64,000 bases of DNA, taken from positions 1,359,501 to 1,423,500 of the forward strand of contig NZ_CP039695.1 of NCBI RefSeq assembly GCF_005145025.1, in the 5' to 3' direction. This DNA is from Novosphingobium sp. EMRT-2 (lineage in GTDB: Bacteria > Pseudomonadota > Alphaproteobacteria > Sphingomonadales > Sphingomonadaceae). Under the pieces are notes generated by a model. The model did not search any database. It saw nothing but the letters and a program-made list of their open reading frames with translations, and was not told the DNA's origin. Positions within the stretch are counted from its first letter, which is position 1, and every line of letters starts with the position of its first letter. Below are positions 1 through 7,021 of the stretch, piece by piece. A program made the position numbers and the translations under genes.

Positions 1-387
1 GTGATCGCGCGCACCGATGGCATTGGCGACGGGCGCATCGACCGGGCGCTGTTGATCGGCGTACTGTCGGATGCGCAGGCGACGATCGATGCGCATCTTG
101 CCGGCCGCTATGCCGTGCCCCTGTCCGATCCGCCGCTGATCGTGCAGAAGATGATGACCGATCTGGCCCGCGCCGCGCTTTATCCCGACGGCGCGCCGGA
201 TGGCATCGCCGACCAGGCCAAGCAGACGCTGCGCATGCTGGAGCGCATCCAGGCGGGCCAGATGCCGATCCCGGCGGCGACGCCCCCGGCGCCGGCCGCC
301 AATGCCGACAATCCCGTCCTGATCAGCCCCGGCCGCCGCGCCTACCCTGACGGGCTGGACGGATATGCGCGCGGGTGGCCGCTATGA
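1..387 (+). CDS. DUF1320 (Mu gp36-like) phage protein, 5'-partial
   Basis: The visible part matches the DUF1320 family: a D-G-x-G-D-G-R-I-D loop, an A-x-x-x-I-D-x-x-L-A-G-R-Y-x-x-P-L segment, then a helix with D-L-A-R-x-x-L-Y and a closing L-x-x-I-x-x-G helix. Family members act around the head-tail connector or tail end in Mu-like and lambdoid phages. About 20 N-terminal residues expected for the family are absent, so the GTG at base 1 is probably an internal Val codon and the gene starts outside the window. The stop overlaps the next ATG by 4 bases (ATGA), which suggests coupled translation. Confidence 0.8.
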   Translation: MIARTDGIGDGRIDRALLIGVLSDAQATIDAHLAGRYAVPLSDPPLIVQKMMTDLARAALYPDGAPDGIADQAKQTLRMLERIQAGQMPIPAATPPAPAANADNPVLISPGRRAYPDGLDGYARGWPL

Positions 388-893
388 GCGGCGTGGAAAT
401 CACGATCACGCTGGCCAGCGCGGAGATCGAAGCCGCGCTCGATCGCGCGATTGCCGGTGGTGCGGATATGCGCCAGCCGATGGGCGAGATCGCCAGCGAA
501 TGGCTGGGCCTGGTGCACGATCGGTTCGACGAGGAACGCGATCCGCTGGGCGTGCCGTGGGCGAAGCGGCACGGCAACGCCGATCCGGACCGCAAGCTGC
601 TGCACCTTACTGGTGATCTGCGCCTTGCGGCCCGCGAAGATGCCGGCCCCGATTATGCGCAGGTTGGCGTGCTGCCCAGCGGCGGCCCCGGTGTTTACGC
701 GCGCATCCATAACGAGGGTGGCGAGATCAGGCCGAAGCACAAGAAGGCGCTGAAGTTCGGCGCCACGGTGGTCAGCCGCGTGGTGATGCCAAAACGCCAG
801 TTCATCGGGTTCGGCCCCAAGGAAAACGAAGTAGCGGAGGACGTGCTGGGCGACTGGCTGCGCGGCCTGTTCGCGGGGAGCGCGCCCGCATGA
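384..893 (+). CDS. Phage virion morphogenesis / tail completion protein (gpG-like)
   Basis: 169 aa. It resembles the phage virion morphogenesis family (Mu gpG / P2 gpS type), whose members act at the head-tail junction or in tail completion. Visible signs are an early helix ending in a W-L-x-x-x-x-x-x-F-x-x-E-x-D-P-x-G-x-x-W motif (residues about 38-57), the L-x-x-T-G-x-L-R segment typical of the family, a Y-A-x-I-H-x-x-G-G core motif, and a late R-x-F-I-G-F-G segment. I chose the ATG at 384, which overlaps the previous stop (ATGA), over a GTG nine bases earlier. The stop in turn overlaps the next start by 4 bases. Confidence 0.8.
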   Translation: MSGVEITITLASAEIEAALDRAIAGGADMRQPMGEIASEWLGLVHDRFDEERDPLGVPWAKRHGNADPDRKLLHLTGDLRLAAREDAGPDYAQVGVLPSGGPGVYARIHNEGGEIRPKHKKALKFGATVVSRVVMPKRQFIGFGPKENEVAEDVLGDWLRGLFAGSAPA

Positions 894-1309
894 TCGCGCA
901 AGCCCCGATCGTCGCCCGCCTGCTCGCTGCCGGCTTCAACCATGCCGAGGGCGTGCTGGAATTCGCGGGACTGTCGGAGGCGCCGCGCGTCAGCCCGGCG
1001 CTGTTCGTGGTGCCCGAGCGCGAAAGCGCCGGAGCGAATACGCTGGGCGCGGGCGCCGTCGATCAGAAGATCACCGAGATTTTCAACGTCGTTGTCGTGG
1101 TGCGGACGGAGCGCCGGCCGGGTGCCGTGAACGAGGCGCTCGGCGAAGCGATCGGCGCCGTGGAAACGGCGCTGGCCGGGTGGATGCATCCCGACGCGTC
1201 GTCGCACTGTCAAATCGCGGGAGGGCGGTTGCTGTCAACCGACGGACAGCGGGTGGCGTGGGCGATGTCCTTTAGCGTTTCTCGGCATTTCAGGAAGGTA
1301 AGTCAATGA
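890..1309 (+). CDS. Putative phage tail terminator protein
   Basis: 139 aa. The small alpha/beta protein begins with a helix, then has a long hydrophobic strand (F-N-V-V-V-V-V-R-T, about residues 65-73), an amphipathic helix ending in A-L-A-G-W, and a final strand with W-A-M-S-F-S-V. That pattern and the position between a gpG-like gene and the tail tube gene fit tail terminator proteins, which cap the tail tube and form its interface with the head. The start overlaps the previous stop by 4 bases. Function rests on fold-like pattern and synteny, not on a strong motif. Confidence 0.6.
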   Translation: MIAQAPIVARLLAAGFNHAEGVLEFAGLSEAPRVSPALFVVPERESAGANTLGAGAVDQKITEIFNVVVVVRTERRPGAVNEALGEAIGAVETALAGWMHPDASSHCQIAGGRLLSTDGQRVAWAMSFSVSRHFRKVSQ

Positions 1310-1524
1310 CCGAACAGGTTGATCTCAACCCGCCGACCGCGCCCCGCAAGGTGGACGGTCAGGGGCGTGAACTGGACCAGTGGGGCCTTCCGCTGAACGG
1401 CCCTGCGCGCATCCGCGCGCTGGCGAAGCTGGACAAGCCCGATCCGAACGTGGCGCCCGAAGCGTGGGCCGCCACCGCCGCAACGGCGAAGGGCAAGGCC
1501 AAGACGGAGACCGAAAATGGTTGA
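1306..1524 (+). CDS. Small phage protein of unknown function
   Basis: 72 aa, overlapping the previous stop by 4 bases and the following tail tube gene by 8. The sequence is Pro/Ala/Lys rich, has a central G-R-E-L-D-Q-W-G-L-P-L segment and a lysine-rich tail. It occupies the place where Mu-like phages carry a small gp38-type gene, but I see no motif that proves the relationship. It is likely translated, since it sits in an unbroken chain of overlapping genes. Confidence 0.55.
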   Translation: MTEQVDLNPPTAPRKVDGQGRELDQWGLPLNGPARIRALAKLDKPDPNVAPEAWAATAATAKGKAKTETENG

Positions 1525-2452
1525 TTGGGTGGCGGTCGTCCTCGCCAAGAAGGAAGTGACCTACGGCACCGATGCGGTGCCGGTGGCGGCGACCAATGGC
1601 GTGCTGACGCGCAACTATCAGGGCAAGCCGGTCGACCTCGACCAGCTGGAGCGCAATCTGGACAGCGGCCTCTATGGCGCGCAGGCCAGCGCGCCCAGCA
1701 ACGAACGGCGCACGTTCTCCTACGAGGTCGAAATCGCCGGTTCCGGCGCGGCCGGCACGGCGCCCGCCTGGATGGAACTGCTGGAAGGCTGCGGCATGGC
1801 TGCGGCCGTGCTTTCGCCCGGCGTGGACGCGCAGCAGAGCTTTGCCGCTCCCGGCGTGGGCGCCAGCCTTTCGCACTATGATTTCCTGTCTGACCAGCGG
1901 CGCAAGGCGCTGGGCAGCGTTGGCACCTACCAGCTCGATTTCACGGCCGGCGCCTATCCGTTCATCACCTTCAACTGGACCGGCCTGCTGCCCGCCGCCA
2001 CGCCGTTCGACAAGACGGCGCCCGGTGCAGTCGCGCTCGCGCGCTGGAAGCAGCCGGTCGAGGTCAACGACGCGAACACGGATTTCACGCTGGACGGCTA
2101 TGCCGCGAAGATGCGGAGCTGGAAGGCGGATGCCGGCGTTACTGTGGCGCCGCGCAATCTGGTCGGCAGCCGCTATATCCGGCGCGGCAATCACGCGATG
2201 AAATCGACGCTGGTGATCGAGGCGGTGGACGTGGCGACGAAGGATTACCTTTCGACGCTGCGCACCGGCGCACTGGTAGCGCTGCACCTGACCCATGGCA
2301 TCGCTGCCGGCAACATCGTGGAGATCACCACGGCCAAGGCCCAGATCACGAGCATCACCGAAAGCAAGGAAGATGACATCGTGATGTGGACGATGGAGCT
2401 GATCCACACGATCGACGGCGGATCGCCCGATCTGGTGATCACTGCGAAATAA
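1517..2452 (+). CDS. Phage major tail (tube) protein
   Basis: 311 aa. The start (M-V-D-W-V-A-V-V-L-A-K-K-E-x-T-Y-G-T-D) is typical of siphovirus tail tube proteins, which open with a short strand, then a 'TYGTD-P-A-T-N-A' type loop. The rest is beta-rich, with strands such as V-G-T-Y-Q-L-D-F and A-Y-P-F-I-T-F-N-W-T-G. It would polymerise into the tail tube around the tape measure. Size and position, before the chaperone and tape measure genes, agree. An approximately 130-base gap with its own ribosome-binding site for the next gene follows, unlike the overlapping genes before it. Confidence 0.8.
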   Translation: MVDWVAVVLAKKEVTYGTDAVPVAATNGVLTRNYQGKPVDLDQLERNLDSGLYGAQASAPSNERRTFSYEVEIAGSGAAGTAPAWMELLEGCGMAAAVLSPGVDAQQSFAAPGVGASLSHYDFLSDQRRKALGSVGTYQLDFTAGAYPFITFNWTGLLPAATPFDKTAPGAVALARWKQPVEVNDANTDFTLDGYAAKMRSWKADAGVTVAPRNLVGSRYIRRGNHAMKSTLVIEAVDVATKDYLSTLRTGALVALHLTHGIAAGNIVEITTAKAQITSITESKEDDIVMWTMELIHTIDGGSPDLVITAK

Positions 2453-2469
2453 ACACCCGAGGGAGCGTT

Positions 2470-2484
2470 GCCGGCACGGCCGGC
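2470..2484 (+). terminator. Short hairpin after tail tube gene
   Basis: GCCGGC, loop ACG, GCCGGC lies 18 bases after the tail tube stop. It has no T-run. It could act as an attenuator or mRNA-stabilising end that favours high tube protein output, but short GC palindromes are common in DNA of this composition. Confidence 0.3.
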
Positions 2485-2586
2485 TGAATGGGTCGCTGGC
2501 GTCCGGGCCGGGCTGACCAGTAGCCGACAGAGCGGGGACACGGCCGAGACAACCGGCCCCGCACCCCAACAACACGGAGAATGAGC

Positions 2587-2973
2587 ATGTATCGGCTGAT
2601 TAGCGAGCGCATGGCCTGGTGGCCGGTGCTGTTCGACGGGGTGACCGAGGAAGGCGAAGTCGTCACCAACAAAATCGAGCTGCGCTTCCGCATCCTGGGC
2701 GAAGATGACTACGTTGCCTGGGCGCAGGAGCTGGCCGCCCCTTCGGTTGCCGAGGACGGAAGCGAGAAGGCCGTATCGACCGATGCCGCCGTTGCCCGCC
2801 TCATGCGCGTGGTATCGGACTGGCGGGGCGTGGGTGCCGAAAACGGCGAGCCGCTGCCGTTCAACGCCGCCAACTTTGGCGCACTGCTCCAGGCGCCCAA
2901 CGTGGCGCCCGCTGTCGGGCGCGCCTACCTCGCGTGCCGCCGCGCCGCGCCGGAAATCCGCGAGGGAAACTGA
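2587..2973 (+). CDS. Tail assembly chaperone G
   Basis: 128 aa. Position between the tail tube and tape measure, small size, and an overlapping -1 frame carrying a DUF1799 segment identify it as the G-type tail assembly chaperone, which coats the tape measure before tube polymerisation. Sequence similarity alone is weak. There are ATGs at 2581 and 2587; the GGAGA ribosome-binding sequence ends at 2580, which leaves no spacing for 2581 and six bases for 2587, so I chose 2587. Its stop (2971-2973) directly follows a canonical slippery heptamer. Confidence 0.75.
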   Translation: MYRLISERMAWWPVLFDGVTEEGEVVTNKIELRFRILGEDDYVAWAQELAAPSVAEDGSEKAVSTDAAVARLMRVVSDWRGVGAENGEPLPFNAANFGALLQAPNVAPAVGRAYLACRRAAPEIREGN

Positions 2974-3011
2974 AAAAGGCCGCTCGCGCCTGGGCAACCG
3001 GGCGGGGCGGC
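2964..3011 (+). promoter_or_regulatory. Programmed -1 ribosomal frameshift signal (G to GT)
   Basis: The heptamer GGGAAAC (2964-2970) is in the correct register (G GGA AAC) immediately before the zero-frame TGA. Eight bases later a strong stem begins: 2979-2985 pairs with 3005-3011, one bulged G (2986), then 2987-2993 pairs with 2998-3004, closed by a GCAA tetraloop (2994-2997). Heptamer, 5-9 base spacer and stable stem are the standard parts of a -1 frameshift site. The -1 frame stays open to 3332 and encodes the DUF1799-type T segment. Confidence 0.87.
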
Positions 3012-3332
3012 ATGACCCGCAGGATGGCCGATCCCATGACCCAAGCCGCGCAAATGCCCGAATGGATGCAGGAGCGGCTTGGCGGAACCGTTGTGGCGCC
3101 GGGCGAGATCGAGCTGGCTCCGGACGAAGTGCAGCCGTTTGCGCTGTTCCTGTCGCTCGCCACGCAATGGCGGTGGTGCCCGATCAGCGGGCAGCGCCTC
3201 GGCATCGACTATGGTGCGATCCAGACGACGGCGGCGATGATGGATGTCACCGTGACGCCCGCGCTGTTCACTGATCTGCGCCGCATGGAAGCGGCGGCGC
3301 TGGACGCCCTGGCGGAAGGCCGGCGGCCATGA
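2970..3332 (+). CDS. T segment of tail assembly chaperone GT (DUF1799), made by -1 frameshift
   Basis: This frame is read as join(2587..2970, 2970..3332) after slippage on GGGAAAC, giving a GT fusion of about 248 aa. The T part contains the DUF1799 pattern: a P-x-x-V-x-x-F-x-x-L-x-T-Q-W-R-W core followed by G-L/I-D-Y-x-A-I and a final R-R-M-E-x-A-A-L-x-A-L helix. In characterised phages the T domain binds the tail tube subunit while G binds the tape measure. An internal ATG at 3012 could give a separate 106-aa product, but no good ribosome-binding site precedes it. The stop overlaps the tape measure start (ATGA). Confidence 0.8.
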   Translation: MKKAARAWATGRGGMTRRMADPMTQAAQMPEWMQERLGGTVVAPGEIELAPDEVQPFALFLSLATQWRWCPISGQRLGIDYGAIQTTAAMMDVTVTPALFTDLRRMEAAALDALAEGRRP

Positions 3333-6300
3333 CGACGATCGTAACCGGCGTTCGGCTGCAGGTCGAAGGCGGCGCCAGCTTCGTCGGGCAGCTGAAGGAC
3401 ATGCGCGCCGGCATCGCCGACGTGGCCGATGTCGAAAAGGTCGCTGCGGCGGCGGGCGTCCAGTTGGCCAGCGCCACGGAGGCGGTTGCCACGGCGTCAC
3501 AGAGCGCGGCGAGTGGTCTGGGGCGCGCAGCCGAGGCGGCGAACGAAAATGCGGCCGCCTTCGGGCGGGCGAAAACAGCGACCAACCAATACGCTTCGGT
3601 GGCCGCGCAGCTCCGGGCCGAACTGGACCCGATGTTCGCGGTGCAGCAGCGGTTCGACCAGGAGCTGGCGCGCGCGGACCAGCTGTTCGCGGCCGGCGCG
3701 ATTTCCGCGCGCGAATACGCGGCGGCGCAGAAGCTCGCCAACGATAACCTGCGGGCGGGCGCCGCCGCGATCTTTGCGGTCGATGGGGCGCAGGATCAGC
3801 TCAACAAGAACCTTGGGCTTGCCCGCGCCGGGTGGCAGGGCGTGGGCTACCAGCTGCAGGACGTGTTCGCGTCCTACGCATCGGGATCGCGGCTGACGAC
3901 GATCGCCGCGCAGCAGGTCGGCCAGCTATCGTCCGCTATCTCGATGATCGCGGCGGCGAGCGAGACAAGCACCGGCGCAATGGGCCGCTTTGCCACGTTC
4001 ATGGGTGGCGGATGGGGCATCGCGATCGGCGTGGCGGTATCGCTGGCCGGCGCGCTGGCCAACGCGCTCTATACCAGCGCGGATGCAACGGCGAAGGCGC
4101 ACGAGGTTTCGACCGGGCTGAAGGACGTGCAGGGTCTGCTGGGCGACGTGTTCGACCTGACGACCGGCAAGATCAAGCTCAACACCGCCGCGCTTGATGC
4201 CAATACACAGGCAGCACTGCTCAACCTTCAGGCGAAGTCGCTCGATCTCAAGACGGACGCGCTGAAGCGCCGGCAGAGCTTTGAAGAGGTGTTTCGCGAC
4301 GCTGCCTCGCCGTCGTGGTTTGATCTGTCGGGCGCGGCGCTGGCGGGCGACACCGTAGTCGAGGGTATCTACAAGGAAGCCGAAGGCTCGATCGTTGCCA
4401 CGGTGCTGCGCAATGTCGAGAAAGGCAAACTCAGCCCGACCAAGGCGTTCGACCGCCTGAAGGGCCTTGATTACAGCGGCGCGCAAATCTCGCGCGACAA
4501 GGCGCTGCAGGCCCTGCAGGACATCGTTTCCGCGCGCGGCATGGAGGAAACGGCCAGCCTGATCGATCAGTCGCTGGCTGCCGGCGCGCTCGATCCGGCG
4601 CTGCGCAAGGAACCGAAGGCCAAGAAGCCGAAGAAGGTCAATCTCGACGCGGCGGCGCGGCGGGAAGCGGCCCGCGTGGAATTCGGCGAGGATACCGACA
4701 AGAAGATCGGGAGCATCCGCGATCAGTTTGCGGATATCCCGACGCAGGTCCGCAAGGTCAACGAGGCGCTGCGGCAGCTCGACGACCTTGCCTCGGACGT
4801 GCAGCGCCGCAAGCCGCCGAACTACAAGGATGCGCTGGGTGACATCGCCGCCCTGAAGCAGGCCATTCGGGACAACCTCGACAAGCCGTTCGGCGACTAT
4901 CTCGAAAAGGCGCGGGAAAGCGCCGAGATCGACAAGCTGTTGATCGCCGGGAAGGATGACCAGGCCGCCGCGCTCAAGATTGTGCTGGACTTGCAGCGGG
5001 AGATGGGGCCGCTCACGCGCGACCAGCTTCAGACCGTGCTTGCGACCGTTGAAGCCCAGCGGCGCCAGAGCCTTGTTTTCCGCGACCAGCGGGCGCTGAT
5101 CCAGACCAATGTGCGCGCCGTGCAGGACATGCGCGCCGCGTTGACGCAAACCGTTGCGGATGCGCTTCGGGGCCGGCTGTCGCTCAACAACATCCTTTCG
5201 TCTTTCGCCAATTCCTACATCAACCAGACATCGCAGCGGATCGTCGAGAAACTGTTCGGCGACACGCTCCGGTCGCTGGAGGATCAGGCCAGCGGTCAGG
5301 GCAAAGTTGATACTGCCGGCACGGAAATGGCCACGGCCATGGGCAAGGGTTCGGCGGCCGTTATCGAATTCGCCAATGTCGTGCGTGAGGCGAACAGGGC
5401 GATCGGCAACGCATCCGCACGGTCCCCGCTGCAGGAGGCCGTGGGCGATGCCTTCGGCAGTGCCGGCAACGCCGTTTCATCGACGTTGCAAGGCTTCCTT
5501 TCCGGGCTGGGCGACAAGCTGCGCGAACAGGTCGCCAACGACAATGGCGCGGATGCCCCAATCACCGTCATCGGCAAGCGGACCAGCAAATCATCCGTCG
5601 AACCGACGGGCAATATCCTTGTCGATATGGCCGGCGCGTTCCTGGGCAAGCTGGGCCTCGACATTCCGGTCAAGGTCTCGGCCGGCGTCAAATCCACGCT
5701 GAACAAGCTGGAAACCGCACTGCCGAACGCGCTGGCTGGCGCATTTACCGGTTCGTCCGCGAGCCGGATCATTCTCGGGGATCGCGGGGCAACCGGCACG
5801 ATCGGCAGCGCGATCGGCGGCGCCCTGGGCCAGAAGGTTGGCGAGAAGTTCCTTACGTCCGGCCTCACGTCGATTTCCAAGAACCTTGGCGGGCTGGCCG
5901 GCCCGATTGGATCGGTCCTCGGTGGCGTGCTGGGCGGCCTTTTGGGCGGCGTTTTCCATTCGACCACCAAGGGTTACGCCGTCGTTACCAATTCGGGCGT
6001 CAGCTCGGGCGGCAACAACAACCAGCTGGTGCAGCAGGCGGCGTCGAGCGGATCGGGCCTGCAATCGACGATCAGCCAGATCGCCCAGCAGCTGGGTGCG
6101 AGCGTCGGCAACTATTCGGTCTCGATCGGTAAGCGTTCCTCGGGCTGGATCAGCGTGTCGGCGTCCGGATCGTCGCAGGTCGCGGACAAGTCGTGGAAAC
6201 AGGCCAATGTCGGCGGCGACCTGATCTATGACGGCAAGGACGAGGCCGCCGCCATCGCCGTGGCGATCAGCAACGCGATTGCCGACGGCGCGATCAGCGG

Positions 6301-7021
6301 GATCAGCCAGAAGGTGCAGGCCGCGCTGCTGTCCACCAAGGACATCGACAGCGCCCTGCGCGAAGCAGTCAAGGTGCAAGACCTTGAACTGGCGCTGGGC
6401 GGCGTCCAGGCCGCGCTGGAAAAGGAATTCCGCAGCTTCGAGCAGACGGCCAAGGAACGGCTGTCGCTGGCGCAAAAGTATGGCTTCGATATTGTCGAGG
6501 TCGAAAAGCTCAATGCCAAGGAACGGCTCGCGCTGTCCGACAAGCTGCTGAAGGAGCAGGTCGGTTCCTTGCAAGACCTGATCGACGAAATGACCAGCGG
6601 CAGCCTGTTCGAGGGTTCGGCCGTCGATCAGCGCAACGCCTTGCTGGCCAAGATCAGCGCCACGCAGGCCGACGCCAATGCTGGCGTTGAGGGCGCGGCC
6701 GACAAGCTGGCCTCGCTCTATCAGCAGCTCGCTTCGGTCTCCAAGGATGTCTATGGCACGACGGGCGGTTTCGCTGCCGATCGGCAGGCGATCATCGACG
6801 GGGCGCAGCAGGCGATTGCAGCCGCGAATGCACGCGTGTCGGCAGCCGACAAGGCAACCGATCCCGCGTTGCAGACCACGAACACGCTGCTGGATGAACA
6901 GGCGGGCCAGCTTGCCAAGCTGACCGCGTTGACCGGGCTTTCGGCGGACTATCTCAAGTCCATTGCCGCCGCGCTCAACAAGACCGACCTGTCGAACCTG
7001 CGCGCGCAGTTGGCGTACTGA
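3329..7021 (+). CDS. Phage tail tape measure protein
   Basis: 1230 aa, the longest phage gene here, directly after the chaperone pair. The N-terminus (V-T-G-V-R-L-Q-V-E-G) matches the opening of many siphovirus tape measures. It is followed by Ala/Gln-rich helices predicted as coiled coil, a hydrophobic stretch near residues 228-246, a second coiled-coil section (about 430-620), Gly-rich hydrophobic segments (about 820-880) and a further helical C-terminus. Tape measures set tail length and often help DNA pass the inner membrane. At about 0.15 nm per residue the tail would be roughly 180 nm, which is an estimate. Start and stop overlap both neighbours. Confidence 0.92.
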   Translation: MTTIVTGVRLQVEGGASFVGQLKDMRAGIADVADVEKVAAAAGVQLASATEAVATASQSAASGLGRAAEAANENAAAFGRAKTATNQYASVAAQLRAELDPMFAVQQRFDQELARADQLFAAGAISAREYAAAQKLANDNLRAGAAAIFAVDGAQDQLNKNLGLARAGWQGVGYQLQDVFASYASGSRLTTIAAQQVGQLSSAISMIAAASETSTGAMGRFATFMGGGWGIAIGVAVSLAGALANALYTSADATAKAHEVSTGLKDVQGLLGDVFDLTTGKIKLNTAALDANTQAALLNLQAKSLDLKTDALKRRQSFEEVFRDAASPSWFDLSGAALAGDTVVEGIYKEAEGSIVATVLRNVEKGKLSPTKAFDRLKGLDYSGAQISRDKALQALQDIVSARGMEETASLIDQSLAAGALDPALRKEPKAKKPKKVNLDAAARREAARVEFGEDTDKKIGSIRDQFADIPTQVRKVNEALRQLDDLASDVQRRKPPNYKDALGDIAALKQAIRDNLDKPFGDYLEKARESAEIDKLLIAGKDDQAAALKIVLDLQREMGPLTRDQLQTVLATVEAQRRQSLVFRDQRALIQTNVRAVQDMRAALTQTVADALRGRLSLNNILSSFANSYINQTSQRIVEKLFGDTLRSLEDQASGQGKVDTAGTEMATAMGKGSAAVIEFANVVREANRAIGNASARSPLQEAVGDAFGSAGNAVSSTLQGFLSGLGDKLREQVANDNGADAPITVIGKRTSKSSVEPTGNILVDMAGAFLGKLGLDIPVKVSAGVKSTLNKLETALPNALAGAFTGSSASRIILGDRGATGTIGSAIGGALGQKVGEKFLTSGLTSISKNLGGLAGPIGSVLGGVLGGLLGGVFHSTTKGYAVVTNSGVSSGGNNNQLVQQAASSGSGLQSTISQIAQQLGASVGNYSVSIGKRSSGWISVSASGSSQVADKSWKQANVGGDLIYDGKDEAAAIAVAISNAIADGAISGISQKVQAALLSTKDIDSALREAVKVQDLELALGGVQAALEKEFRSFEQTAKERLSLAQKYGFDIVEVEKLNAKERLALSDKLLKEQVGSLQDLIDEMTSGSLFEGSAVDQRNALLAKISATQADANAGVEGAADKLASLYQQLASVSKDVYGTTGGFAADRQAIIDGAQQAIAAANARVSAADKATDPALQTTNTLLDEQAGQLAKLTALTGLSADYLKSIAAALNKTDLSNLRAQLAY

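Noticed and set aside
1..3332. Mu-like transposable phage
   Set aside because: DUF1320 and gpG-like genes are shared with Mu, but there is no sheath gene, and the G/GT-tape measure layout fits a non-contractile tail.
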